NCBI GenBank assembly: GCA_956465555.1
Contig: OY101125.1
Coordinates: 1,366,501 to 1,430,500, forward strand
DNA: 64,000 nt
Origin: Nitzschia sp. pyKryTriq1
Taxonomy: Eukaryota > Bacillariophyta > Bacillariophyceae > Bacillariales > Bacillariaceae
Direction: 5' to 3'
The notes beneath the pieces are model-generated. The model did no database searches and was not told the DNA's origin. It saw only the letters and a program-made list of their open reading frames with translations. The position numbers were made by a program, and so were the translations under genes. Each line of letters opens with the position of its first letter. Position 1 is the first letter of the stretch. Positions 31,995 to 42,508 of this stretch are shown in pieces.

Positions 31995-33707
31995 TCACAG
32001 ATGTCCCAGATATCGTGGCACAATCACAATGTGGCAGCCTCCATATTCCGAGAGGAAATTAATTCCTTCGTCCACAATTCCGTCCCCACATCGCAAGAGC
32101 CCAGCAATGTGGGCGCCCTCGTAAACGTCGGGATACGCAGAGTCATACGACTCTGAGGGAGCCACCAACAAACTCCTCCCGTAGCCCTGCCAGTACGAAT
32201 CGTCAAAGGAATCTCGAGTTTCATCGTCCTCATGCTCTTCCTCCAGTCGCACAGGCTTTCCTCGGCGGCGGTGTGCATTAGGAGGTTCGGGGTATTCGCG
32301 CTCTTCGTGATAATCTTTTCCTCCGACATGTCTTGCCTCGAATTTCTCGTACTTCTGGAGCATTTCTTTTGTTGGCATATCCTCGTCTTCACCATCGATC
32401 ATATCGTACTTGACCGATGCTCGGGCTCTTCCGAGATTTCGAGAATGCGCGGACCCAGTGGACCCAGAGCTACTATGGTGAGCAGTCGGTCGACGACGAC
32501 GGCGGGGGGAGCTGGAGCGTGCCGAATGCGTTGAACTCGTCGTTTTTGCACGACGCGGAGCGGGACAAGTTGGGTACAAATTTTCTGCTTCCCCGTCGAT
32601 TGTCTCGAACTTGTCCGATCCTGGGTCAGTTCCAACAATATTTCGAGAATGCGTGGACCCACCACCAGTGAACCCAGTGCTACTATGAGCAGTTGGTCGA
32701 CGACGGCGGGGGGAGCTGGAGCGAGCCGAATACGTTGAACTCGTCGTTTTTGCACGACGCGGAGCGGGACAAGTTGGGTACAAATTTTCTGCTTCACCGT
32801 CGATTATCTCGAACTTATCCAATCCTCGGGCACTTCTAATATTTCGAGAATGCGTGGGCCGCCCAGTGCTACTAGTACTGTGAGAAGTCGGGTACAAAAT
32901 TTCTGCTTCGCCGTCGACTATCTCGAACTTGTCCGATCCTTGGGCACTTCCAATATTTCGAGAATGCGTGGACCCGGTGCTACTATGAACAGTCGGTCGG
33001 GGGGAGCCGGAGCGTGCCGAATGCGTTGGACTCGTTGCACGAACACTCTGTGCGGGAGGAGGAGAGTACGCGCGGGATAGTCTTTCACTCTCCTTGTTGT
33101 TGACTTGCATGAGAAGGAGTCAAGAACTGGAAGATGAGACTAATTTTCAAACAGCAGTCATGATTCGATCACTCTTCCGGGAAATCTTACCTATCCTCCC
33201 CAGCACCATGTTCGGACTCACGCACTTCGGGGACCGAATCATCTTTGGCTTTTGTTCTCTGCCGCCCAAAGAAAACTGTTGACCTTCTCTTTTTAATGTT
33301 TTGTTCGGCGGTGTTTCGATGTTGCTCTTTTGCGTTTGTGGCGTCTTCTTGGATGTACCTTTCTTCATTATGAGACGCGTGCATGGAATTCCCTCTGGGC
33401 TCACCATAGCCTGTGCCTCGACGCCTTCTTCGTCACATTCTTCACACCCTGCCATCGGAAGATCCCGCTTCTCGGATGTTGCATTTCTTCTTGTATTTTC
33501 GGTTGGTGCAAGAGAGCTGATGATACGCGTGCCCAGTATTCCCTCTGGGCTCACAATAGCTTGTGCCTCGACGCCTCCTTCGTCATTCGGTGCAGGACCT
33601 CTTGTTTTATCTCTTCTACCGAGGGCAGCAGGCTTGGTGCCGCTGAGTTTGCTCATCGTGGCAAGAGATTCACCACACCCATTCTCGGCGTTGCCGATGG
33701 TCTTCAT
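31995..33707 (-). CDS. Low-complexity protein P2, VSPEGI plus KFEIxDGE repeats and YGGCHIVIVP end
   Basis: Two exons, 33707-33191 and 33103-31995, joined in phase 1 by GTAAGA...GCAAG, giving 541 residues. The ATG at 33707 aligns with that of P1. Exon 1 holds two VSPEGI units like those of P1. Exon 2 holds four to five copies of a unit with HSRNI...SDKFEIVDGEAE followed by LYPTCPAPRRAK and a Ser/Arg stretch. Then come KFEARHVGGKDYHEEREYP, an acidic region with VAPSES, and the conserved end CGDGIVDEGINFLSEYGGCHIVIVP. The end is shared with P3. The two exons thus join the P1-type and P3-type halves in one gene. No known domain was recognised. The Ser/Arg content resembles RNA-linked proteins only loosely. 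Confidence 0.7.
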
Positions 33708-34592
33708 GGTGCCGAGGACTAGCAAGATAGTCCTATGGATGGAACTTTGGTAAACTTCCTGATAAGTGGGAGAGAAGATCTTTCGCCATAACAGATTGAT
33801 GGGTATGTACTACTGGTACATGCAATGAAGACTATACCTGTACAGCCATGCGTTAGAACGCATCCCTGGAAAACAATGTGAGCGTTGGGACGGAGAGGTC
33901 ACACCGAGCGAGTAGCAGGCTGGCAGGCTCCCCCACTGTTTATTGGTTCCCTGCCTGCCTGCTCGATGATGTTGCTGCACATGTGCCTGCCGATTCATGT
34001 GTATCGGCGCCATCGCGCATGACTACGTGCGTTGAGGCAAGGTTGAGGCCTATATGTTTCGGTGCGCGCCAAAAATAATGCGATGGCGTACTTTCAGCGT
34101 ATCAGATACCGGTATTACGTACTCGTAGAGTGCTACTACTACTAGTAGACTACCGGTAGTACTGCAATAGTAGTAGAAGAAAGAAAATTTTCGTAGCAAC
34201 ACGGACTTTCATTCGTTTGAAACATTCGGAACGACAAGCGTTGGTACCACTGCACTTCGTTCTTCTACTGTACGTCGCCATGCAAGATTACCATCGACTT
34301 TGAAGCTAGACTACTAGTACTACGAGATTTCGACACGAACTTAGCGGGGGAGGCAATATTAGTCAAAGTAGCAATAGTATGAAAATATAGTATGCTTTTG
34401 GCCTTCTGGGGCGGCCTGCTGAGTCCTCGAGACGAAAGTAAAGAAACTATTCGTAGTAGCAGATGGTGCAGAGACTTTCATTCATTAGAAACATTTTAAT
34501 CTAGGATTGTTAGTAAGGGTATTCGTTGCATGTTTCAGGAGGGAACCCTCTTTCTAAAATTGGGCAGTAGTACGAGACCCGTTTCTCGGTTG
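33708..34592. other. Intergenic between P2 and P3
   Basis: It holds the P2 5' flank (similar to the P1 5' flank), a TAC/TAG run near 34130-34165, and two phrases GGACTTTCATTCGTTTGAAACATT (about 34200) and AGACTTTCATTCATTAGAAACATT (about 34470). These resemble each other and the repeat 3' of P2. No gene seen. Confidence 0.55.
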
Positions 34593-35828
34593 TTATCCCA
34601 TGAAGTAGTCAGTCCAGTGGTGATCATCTGATTTGCGCGACGATCTGGAGGACTTTGAACGTCGCTTCTTGCTGGGAGTCTTGTCTCGTCGACTCCGCTC
34701 ACGGACGTTCCAGGATTCTTTATCGTCGTCGCCTTCACCATCATCATAGCTGGGCACGATCACAATATGGCAGCCTCCATAGTCGGACATGCAGTTGAAT
34801 CCTTCTTTTACCATTTCGTCGCCACATTGCATGAGCTCACCGTCGGCGTCGTCGTCGTAGTCGAGGTACCCAGAGTCATTCGACTCCGAGGGCGCCACCA
34901 CACTCTTCCTGTGCTGGCTCTTCCGCCTATCCGTCTTCTTTCCCTTTTGGTTTCGTCGTTTTTTCTCGTCCTCAATATATGATTCGTCAAAGGCTTCCCG
35001 AGTTTCATCGTCCCCGATCTCAAGTAGCACAGGCTTTCCTCGGCGGCGGCGGCGTGCATCAGGTGCGGGGTATTCGCGCTCTTCGCGATAATCTTTTCCT
35101 CCGACGAGTTTTGCCTCGAACTTCTCGAATTTCTTGAACCTTTCGATCAACCTTTTCTCGTCTTCACCGTCGACGATTTCGAATTTTTCCGATGCTCGAG
35201 CTCTTCCAATAGTTCGAGAATGCGTGGATCCAGTGGTAGAACCAGTCGATCGACGATGCCGGGAGCCAGAGCGTGCCGAATGTGCCGGACTCGTTGCTCG
35301 AGCGGTGGACTTTGATTCTCCTCGTCGCTGACTTGCACGAGAATGAGTCGGGCTGATAGCCCCGGCACGGCGACGATGAGACGAATGTTCTTTCACCTGT
35401 GGCACTGCCCGAGGACTCGTTGCACGCGGCGGCACTGCCCGAGGACTCGTTGCACGCGGCGGCCGTCGGTTTGCTGCAACGACGCGCTTTGTGTTGTTGG
35501 CTGGTGTCGCCTTGACGACGTTGGGAGATGCAACATACACCATCTTCTTGTTTCCACCACGGATTTTGGAGTCCATGACCAGGTCCTCGTCGAAACTTTG
35601 CGAGGCGGACCATTCTACAGCTTGCTGGGACTTGGTGCTGGCAGCGTTTCTGCTGACACCACGGCCGTTGGGAGATGGAACGTACACCACCTTCTTGTTT
35701 CCACGGACTTTGTTGGAGTCCATGACCATCAGGTCCTCTTCGAAACTTTGCGAGGCGGACCATTCTACAGCTTGCTCGGACTTGGTGGCAGCGTTTCTGC
35801 TGACACCACGGCCGCGTCCGAATACCAT
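34593..35828 (-). CDS. Low-complexity protein P3, YGGCHIVIVP family
   Basis: A single exon of 411 residues; the ATG at 35828 has CACC before it. Residues 1-100 hold two copies of a 48-residue unit (GRGVSRNAA...AVEWSASQSF..DL...NKKxVYVxSPN). A short Pro/Arg repeat RATSPRAVP follows, then one HSRTIGRARASEKFEIVDGEDE unit, then KFEAKLVGGKDYREEREYP, VAPSES and the C-terminal module CGDEMVKEGFNCMSDYGGCHIVIVP. After it comes a very basic Ser/Arg/Lys tail. Compared with P2 it lacks the VSPEGI exon and has a different N-terminus. No known domain. The repeated units look like recent in-gene duplications, so the protein is evolving fast. Confidence 0.75.
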   Translation of the reverse strand: MVFGRGRGVSRNAATKSEQAVEWSASQSFEEDLMVMDSNKVRGNKKVVYVPSPNGRGVSRNAASTKSQQAVEWSASQSFDEDLVMDSKIRGGNKKMVYVASPNVVKATPANNTKRVVAANRRPPRATSPRAVPPRATSPRAVPQVKEHSSHRRRAGAISPTHSRASQRRGESKSTARATSPAHSARSGSRHRRSTGSTTGSTHSRTIGRARASEKFEIVDGEDEKRLIERFKKFEKFEAKLVGGKDYREEREYPAPDARRRRRGKPVLLEIGDDETREAFDESYIEDEKKRRNQKGKKTDRRKSQHRKSVVAPSESNDSGYLDYDDDADGELMQCGDEMVKEGFNCMSDYGGCHIVIVPSYDDGEGDDDKESWNVRERSRRDKTPSKKRRSKSSRSSRKSDDHHWTDYFMG

Positions 35829-36855
35829 GGTGACTTTCTTTGACTTCGTCCAAAGGAACAGCAGAGCTAATATGTTATATGGTGTTGCAGATTTTCGTAT
35901 GGATGCGTCCGAGCAGGGGGAAATTGGGAAGCACCAGACGATGAAGATGAAAATGCCTTCGGACTTCGGAACCCATTATTTCCGAAACAGAAATCTTTGC
36001 TTGCCTCGCTCGTACCGCGGTGCGGTAAATAACGGTTGCGACATACCTTTTCCGTTGAGGGAGTTCGTTTAACGGCTAGAATGATATGCCTTGCACTTTT
36101 TGCTTAGATGGGGTTGTCGCTGAATGGACGTGCCTAACCATTGTTTTATGATATTTGCGGCCGTTGAGATCGCATCCCTATCGCTCATTCTTTTATTGAT
36201 GATTATGATGATTCGATTCGCCGAAGACAAACGACCAGTACGAATACGATACCATTACTATGAGAGTACTCGGAGTACGAAGTAGCGGAGAAGAATATCA
36301 TCTCTATAAACAAAATTATTTTTAGTAATTGCCTCTTTTCGTTTTCCATTTCTTTTACGCGTCCCTTAAAAAGAACATTTAAAGGAATTCTCGCACTTGC
36401 TTAGCAGCCAAGCAAGATGCAGCGTGCTTCGGCACCAAATAAATTTTACTTAGTACATACCAAATTGGCTGGCGGGCGCATTCCCTAGCTAGTCATTCAC
36501 TAGTGGTAATCGCAATGACACCAATGTGACACCCGCGACGATGATGCGAGATGCGAGCAGATGGGAGATGATGCAGCATGGGATGCACCGCTCTCCTCTT
36601 CCGCATTTTCCAATGCGCGGAGGGGGAAGCTACTGTATTCGTCAACAAAATACTCCACCATCACACTTCCGTATACCTGGTATACCTCAATCAATTCGAC
36701 AGGCTCGTTTATTATACTACAGTACGTTCTTAGAGCCTTGCTGCAAAAGGAATTTGGGCAACAGGCAGCTCCTGTGGAAGCAAAGCAGGGCAAAGCAAAG
36801 CAAAATTAAGCAAAGCAAAGCACGCAGCACAGCAAATATGCAATATTCGTAAAGG
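35829..36855. other. Intergenic between P3 and the DUF2786 gene
   Basis: Divergent promoter region. It holds an AGCAAAGCAAAGC run at 36780-36830 immediately before the DUF2786 gene. A 108-codon frame at 36526-36852 has no domain and is not called. Confidence 0.5.
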
Positions 36856-39312
36856 ATGAAGATACGCGTTACGGTGAGATACGAGTCTCCCAACGCAGTC
36901 GGCAAAATTGTTCGATTTGAGAATGACAATGAATCATCATCGTACCTCAATTTTCCTTCGCTATTGAGAAAGATTGCCTCCAAATTGGGATTTTTGGAGG
37001 ACGATTTCAAGTCAAAGGATCATCATGATGTTCATCATGATGATGACGATGATTGGATGACCAGTCATTATTCCCTCTTGCTCGGTGGAGGCAAGCAGGT
37101 TGTCGTTGAAGATACCAGCGAAATTGAACACGGGGACGATCTCATTTTGGTAAAGAAAAAGATTCCCGGAAATAATAATGCAAATAATGCAGCATCATCA
37201 GCTCCGACAACAACAACAACAACCGTTCGCTCGTCGAATAATCATCATCATCATCATGTTCATCATCATAGTCGTTTTCATCCTGGTGATGTTGTTATGG
37301 TGTCGTCGGATGATGCTGCCCCCGCCTTGTTGGAGGTCAAGAGCGAAGCCTGCGATGCTGTTGATGATGTCGCTTCGTCTCACAACATGCCACCAGCACC
37401 AGCCAATCATTCTTCAGCAACAGGGACGAGTTATTATTGTGGTGTGGGGGTGATGAAGCTGGAAGATAATACTAATACTCAGCATACTCATTCAAGTGGT
37501 GTCACTACTTGTATTCGAGACTCTGCCATTGTCGCCGATGCACCACCAGACAATATCGCATCTTGTTCTTCATCTACTGCTGCTGCTGCTGCTGCCGCTG
37601 GTGCTCGTCCTGTAGTAAGCCAGGAACCTTCGGCCCATGATGATGATGATGATGATGATGATAATGATGATTGTGAAGTGGAAGATGTGACAGCAAAACA
37701 ACAACAACAACAACAACAGCAAAAGTCCAAAAGTACGAATAACAGTAGTCAAAATCCAGAAATCATAGAAATAAGCTCAGACGACGGGAACGACGACGAC
37801 GACGACGACGAATCGATAGCGGATGGATCGGATGCCTGGGAGGAAGAGGAGGACGACGACGATGGAAGAGAAAAGTCGTCGTCGGAAGAAGAAGAAGTAG
37901 TAGTAGAAGACGAAGAAGAAAGTGAGTATTCTGATTCTGATATAAAAGAGGACTCGGATGAAGAACTGCCCGAAGAACCGAAACGAAAGAGTAACAAGAA
38001 TACTACTCCTGCAGAATCGCCACTCGAGGTAATCATGAAGGACAAGGATATTCCGGCAGCACCGGGGAAAGGTTCAGAGCAAAAGACGGAGGAGACGGAA
38101 AATCACGGATTGGAGGAGGTATCGACTCTTGTAGATGGAGCTGGTCGGAAGAAGGCTGATCGAGTGGTCAAGGATCGCATCATCAAGTTACTGAATACGG
38201 GTTTCCATGACCAGTCGAACGAAAACGAGGCCAAGAACGCGATGAAACTGGCTCAACGACTCATGAAGAAACACAATTTATCGCAAGCCCTGCTCTTGAA
38301 GGAACGGAATGAAAAGAATATGAAGGACCAAACTGTTGGTGGTGCAGACGACGAAATTCTGAAAGGCGGTTTGGTTCGAGTCAATATTTTCAATCGAAAA
38401 ACTCAAAAGCCAGCTCTCTTAGCCCGATGGATAAACAACCTCATGCATCCAGTGGCGACAAACTTTGACGTCAAATGTTACTACTCGGCACAGCGTGGTA
38501 TCAAATGTTCCGTTACTTTTTATGGGATATATACGAATGCACAGTTGGCTGGATATGCTTTTAAAGTCTCAGCGGAACGAATCGCTCAAATGGCAGCTGA
38601 ATACCAGCCCGACAAGAAACAAAGATGGGGCAGCATCAGCACAAAGAGTTCTCGTCTTAGTTATGCTCTGGGAATAGTGCAGGGGATCTCGAAGGAAGTG
38701 GATAGCAACATCAGACGAGCTGAAGAAGAGCGCTTGCAAAAACTAGCAAAGGCTCGTCTTGCCCAGTCCAAAGGTGAAGCCTATGCTGAAAGTGATGACG
38801 AGGGCGATCAAAAAATGGATGTAGACGATGATCATGATAACGACGGGCCAGGATTTGCTTCTGCCAATTCCAACGAGAAGGCTCCTTCAGGACCTGGTAG
38901 GGCGAAGAATGGTGACAAAGAACTCGATCCCACTGAGGACAGCGATACGATCTTCGATAAAGGAACTGCTGACGATGGAAAGGAGTCAAAACCTATGAGT
39001 ACATCAACTACGAGTACTGGCGCTACTAGTAAGAAGCCAAGCACAGTGTCCGGAGAGGCACTCGATCGTCGGATTGAGGAGCTCCAAAATGAAGAGCAAG
39101 CCGCCATCGTTTTGGTTAATCATAGCGAAAAGGTTGCCGAGAAGGTACTCAAGGACCGGAACATTAAGCTGAGCGCGGGGCGCAAGCGAAAGGCCATTGA
39201 TTTTGACCGTGCGTCCTACGATCAAGGCATCGAAGATGCAAAAGAAATTGACATCAATCAGCGCGCTATTCGTGACGAGGTGAAAGTCAAAAAGGAAAAG
39301 AAAGCATCGTAA
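36856..39312 (+). CDS. DUF2786 protein with ubiquitin-like N-terminus and acidic middle
   Basis: A single exon of 818 residues. Residues 1-105 look like a small beta-grasp or PB1-like module (MKIRVTVRYES, SLLRKIASKLGF, EDTSEIEHGDDLILVKKK), broken by a His/Asp insert. Residues 110-410 are low complexity with His, Asp, Glu and Gln runs. From about residue 432 comes the conserved part: DRIIKLLNTGFHD..NENEAKNAMKLAQRLMKKHNL is the DUF2786 signature. It is followed by a region of the DUF7168 kind (VRVNIFNR, WINNLMHPVATNFDVKCYY, YGIYTNAQLAGYAF, SYALGIVQGI). The C-terminus is basic with coiled-coil stretches (FDRASYDQGIEDAKEI). The DUF2786 function is not known. The acidic, Ser-rich middle suggests a nuclear protein; that is inference. 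Confidence 0.78.
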   Translation: MKIRVTVRYESPNAVGKIVRFENDNESSSYLNFPSLLRKIASKLGFLEDDFKSKDHHDVHHDDDDDWMTSHYSLLLGGGKQVVVEDTSEIEHGDDLILVKKKIPGNNNANNAASSAPTTTTTTVRSSNNHHHHHVHHHSRFHPGDVVMVSSDDAAPALLEVKSEACDAVDDVASSHNMPPAPANHSSATGTSYYCGVGVMKLEDNTNTQHTHSSGVTTCIRDSAIVADAPPDNIASCSSSTAAAAAAAGARPVVSQEPSAHDDDDDDDDNDDCEVEDVTAKQQQQQQQQKSKSTNNSSQNPEIIEISSDDGNDDDDDDESIADGSDAWEEEEDDDDGREKSSSEEEEVVVEDEEESEYSDSDIKEDSDEELPEEPKRKSNKNTTPAESPLEVIMKDKDIPAAPGKGSEQKTEETENHGLEEVSTLVDGAGRKKADRVVKDRIIKLLNTGFHDQSNENEAKNAMKLAQRLMKKHNLSQALLLKERNEKNMKDQTVGGADDEILKGGLVRVNIFNRKTQKPALLARWINNLMHPVATNFDVKCYYSAQRGIKCSVTFYGIYTNAQLAGYAFKVSAERIAQMAAEYQPDKKQRWGSISTKSSRLSYALGIVQGISKEVDSNIRRAEEERLQKLAKARLAQSKGEAYAESDDEGDQKMDVDDDHDNDGPGFASANSNEKAPSGPGRAKNGDKELDPTEDSDTIFDKGTADDGKESKPMSTSTTSTGATSKKPSTVSGEALDRRIEELQNEEQAAIVLVNHSEKVAEKVLKDRNIKLSAGRKRKAIDFDRASYDQGIEDAKEIDINQRAIRDEVKVKKEKKAS

Positions 39313-40177
39313 GGGGTTTCTGCGTACCGAGATCGAACAGCAATAAGATTTTGTGTAATCACTATCTAAATTAGATTTCGTGTGGTGGCTCTGGTCTACG
39401 TACTAGTACTACACTAATGCATTATGCGAGGCTATATGTGACTTCAACGGACTAGTAGTAGTGTGTCTCTACTAGCTAGCTAGTACTGCTAGCTTGCACC
39501 TGATACCCAGATCGTTGCATCTCGCGTCTACTACTCCTACTACTACTACTACTAGTACTATATCGTAAAGCAGCGAAAAAGTGCACTGTCTAATTTAGTT
39601 GCTACCTTGACGGTTGAGAGAAATTAATCTACTAGCAGTACTAAGCACGGCCACCGAAGTTGCGCTCCCGTCTATTTGCGCTACTACGTTTTCCCCCTCC
39701 GCCGCCATAATTGTGCAAATAACTAAAATAACTATCACTTTCGCATCACTGCACGGCTAATACTATTAATATGGATACGTTTCGAAAGCCGCTACATTTT
39801 CAGAACAGCGATATTTTGTACCAGAATATGCTGTAGACTTCTACACAACGGTCGACTGAAAGGATCAGATCCAAAATCCAACCATGTCACGACTGGACGA
39901 CTGACACGCGGGCGGGTCCGCCTTTTATTGTTTCTTGAGAACAGCAGGCATCGCGTGTCGCGACGGGAAGGTCGCGAAGGATCTTCATTCGTGGAAAAAG
40001 CAGCTTCGCTGCCTTCCAAAAGATGAGCAAAGGGAATAATCTACTGTAGTACTAGCTACTAGTACCAGCATAGTGGTACTCTCTCGCACTGACACGAGCT
40101 ATACTCGTACCCCTTCTCTTTCACATAATTTACAAATAGTATATCATTTGTAATCGCAACACCTTACGAATATAACC
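39313..40177. other. Intergenic, TAC/TAG rich
   Basis: It holds a long ACTACTACTACTACTAGTACTA stretch at about 39535-39560 and similar tracts at 39400-39500. No gene seen. Confidence 0.55.
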
Positions 40178-41170
40178 ATGACTTCTATTGTTTCCAAACC
40201 AGCAACTACCAGCACTACTACTACACCTTCGGCACCGGCGGTGCTTCGTCGCCAGCGATCGTCCGAAGAGGATCGTATCGCCTTGATTTCCAACTTGCCT
40301 GCTGGCGCAACCGAGTTGACCTTGCGCCACTTCTTGCATGGAACCATGGCCCTCAAGGGCTTGAAGGTGGGAACCGAACCACCCATTGCCAAGGTACGAT
40401 TTCTTACGGAATCGGATGAGGAACTTCTTGTCGCCTCCTCCACCTTCAGCACATCGACCACCGCCACCAATGATGATACGACAAAGACGGCACTGGTCGA
40501 ATTTGAAACCAGTGAAGACTGTCAAATTGCCATTAAGATGTTGACAAATAATGGAGAAGCTGTGGATGAGGAGGATCTACCAGCCTATCACGGCCACCGT
40601 CTCGGCATTGAAAAGTTGACGGGAACCTATCATGTGGACCATGCCGATCGGAATCAATCCCTCCGACATTCCGTCAACAAGCGCAATGGACTTGCCAAAT
40701 ACGGAACCGATTACTCCAAAGTGGATAAAAGCCATTTGCAGCAAGAAGTGAATCGATTGGAGGAGTCACTCTCATTGGAGCGTGTCGCCTTAACCCAAAC
40801 ACGTGATGAATTGTTGAATGAACAACAGCGTCAAGTCACCAATGACGAAATGCTCGTCTCCACGACACTTGCAGTATTGAATCGGACCAACGAATCATTG
40901 GCTCTAGAACAAGCGAAACGTGCCAGCTTGGAAGAGAAAATCGCTCGTTTGGAAAACCTCTTGGTAGAAGCAGAGAAAGAAATCCAACGTCTCTCTCTGG
41001 ATCCGATGCGAAAGGCACAATCCGAACTCCAAACTGTTTCTCCTCCCCTGACAGAAGACGATAACAATACTCCACAATCACCATCACCATTACCAGTCGA
41101 AAAGGCTCTGTCGGATCGATTTGAAACGTTGCCTTTGTCCACCAAGAGTATTAGTGAGCCAGGCCAGTAA
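40178..41170 (+). CDS. RRM-like domain plus coiled coil protein
   Basis: A single exon of 330 residues. Residues about 33-150 have the shape of an RNA-recognition motif: IALISNLPAGATELTLRHFL (first strand and helix), PIAKVRFL, and TKTALVEFETSEDCQIAIKML (third strand and second helix). A Ser/Thr-rich insert lies between strands 2 and 3. The aromatic residues that usually contact RNA are not obvious: strand 1 has LISNL and strand 3 has ALVEF. Residues 195-275 form a Leu/Glu-rich coiled coil (LEESLSLERVALTQTRDEL, LEEKIARLENLL). The tail is Ser/Pro-rich. It could be an RNA-binding or protein-binding adaptor. No orthologue is recognised. Confidence 0.72.
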   Translation: MTSIVSKPATTSTTTTPSAPAVLRRQRSSEEDRIALISNLPAGATELTLRHFLHGTMALKGLKVGTEPPIAKVRFLTESDEELLVASSTFSTSTTATNDDTTKTALVEFETSEDCQIAIKMLTNNGEAVDEEDLPAYHGHRLGIEKLTGTYHVDHADRNQSLRHSVNKRNGLAKYGTDYSKVDKSHLQQEVNRLEESLSLERVALTQTRDELLNEQQRQVTNDEMLVSTTLAVLNRTNESLALEQAKRASLEEKIARLENLLVEAEKEIQRLSLDPMRKAQSELQTVSPPLTEDDNNTPQSPSPLPVEKALSDRFETLPLSTKSISEPGQ

Positions 41171-41348
41171 ATGCACTGTGCCTGCTTGCAGCAGTTCGAT
41201 CGGACAACACGCCATGATCACACTACAAACTTTACATAAACGATAGTAGATGCGCTATCAATCAGGCAGGATTTACGCACTGTAGCGGTTTCATCATCAT
41301 CTCCTCGTTCTCAGCTTGTGATACGTTTTCGTTTCTCTTCCTTCATAT

Positions 41349-41735
41349 ATGAATCATCAAAGGATTCCCGAGTTTCTCAGCGGCAGTGCGTATACATCAG
41401 GTGCGGGGTATTCGCGCTCGTGGCGATTGTCTCTTCATGCGACGAGTTTAGCCTCGAACATCTCGTATTCCTTGAACCTTTCGATTAACCTGTCCTCGTC
41501 TTCACCGTCGTTGCCTATCTCGAACTTCTCGTATTTCATCTTCATCCTCGACTATCTCGAACTTCTCCGATGCTCGAGCTCTTCCAATAGTTCGAGAATG
41601 CATCGAGCCAGCAGTGGCAGGAGGAGCAGTCGATCGACGATGCCGGGAGTCGGAATATGCGCCGAATGTGTTTGACGACGACTGCGACTCCTCAATGGAC
41701 TTGGATGATTCTCCTTCCGGCGGGCCAAATTTCAT
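41349..41735 (-). pseudogene. Relic of the P2/P3 family (P4)
   Basis: On the minus strand an open frame of 77 codons (41735-41502) contains SMHSRTIGRARASEKFEIVEDEDE, almost identical to P3. Downstream on the same strand, 41500-41349 still reads as the DRLIERFKEYE..FEAKLV and REYPAPD segments of P3 but with stops and frame changes. The conserved YGGCHIVIVP end is missing. This is a truncated, decayed copy about 6 kb from P3, and it marks the family as locally duplicating. Confidence 0.72.
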
Positions 41736-42108
41736 GCCATCGACACATTGGACTCACTCGATCGACTGCATTTTGGCGCGAGATAGGACGCGAGGAAAGG
41801 AAAAAAGATCGACTCGACCACCTTGCGGGGAAGACGGCCGGCAACCGCGCGGTACGACGAGTACGTCGTACGTACCACCCCGTACCGCGGTACGTACCAG
41901 TTCGTACCTGCCTGCGCGGTACACGTACCGCCTCGCAACGCACTCAACACACAGGCTCCCTGCTTTTTGCTGGACCTCCTCTCTCTATATTACACGCGAG
42001 TAACATATGTTGTGGTGCGTGCTTCTGGATATTGTTATTGTCATTGATTGCGTGATAGCAGTCTCTCTCTCTCTCTCTGCTCGCAATACAGTACAGTAGC
42101 AGCCCATC
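41736..42108. other. Intergenic before the dynactin-like gene
   Basis: It has GTACCGCGGTACGTACC-type short inverted words at 41860-41930 and a TC run at 42061-42079 just upstream of the next ATG, a common core-promoter position. No gene seen. Confidence 0.5.
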
Positions 42109-42477
42109 ATGATTAGCGCATCAGCCCCTATTAGTGCTTCCGATCGTGCCATGGAGGCCCGATTAGCGGCGCTGGAGACCAAACTCGGCCTCCGCAGCAG
42201 CAGCAGCAGCACTATCAGTGCTGCTAGTAACAGCGCGGAAAATAACATGGAAACACGCTTATCGACCTTGCAACGCACCATGGAAGAACAGACCACGCCC
42301 GAGTTTCGATCGGTAATGAAGGAATCCTGGCAACTGCTCGATGACTTGGACCCTGGTGCCGGACTCACTCATCAGCAACAACCGCTCTTGTACAAACGTC
42401 AAGAAGTCTTGGCCAGTGCCGATACGTTGCAACGCGATTTGAACGAATTGTCCCACATTTGGCATCTTCTCTTGACG

Positions 42478-42508
<31 letters not shown>

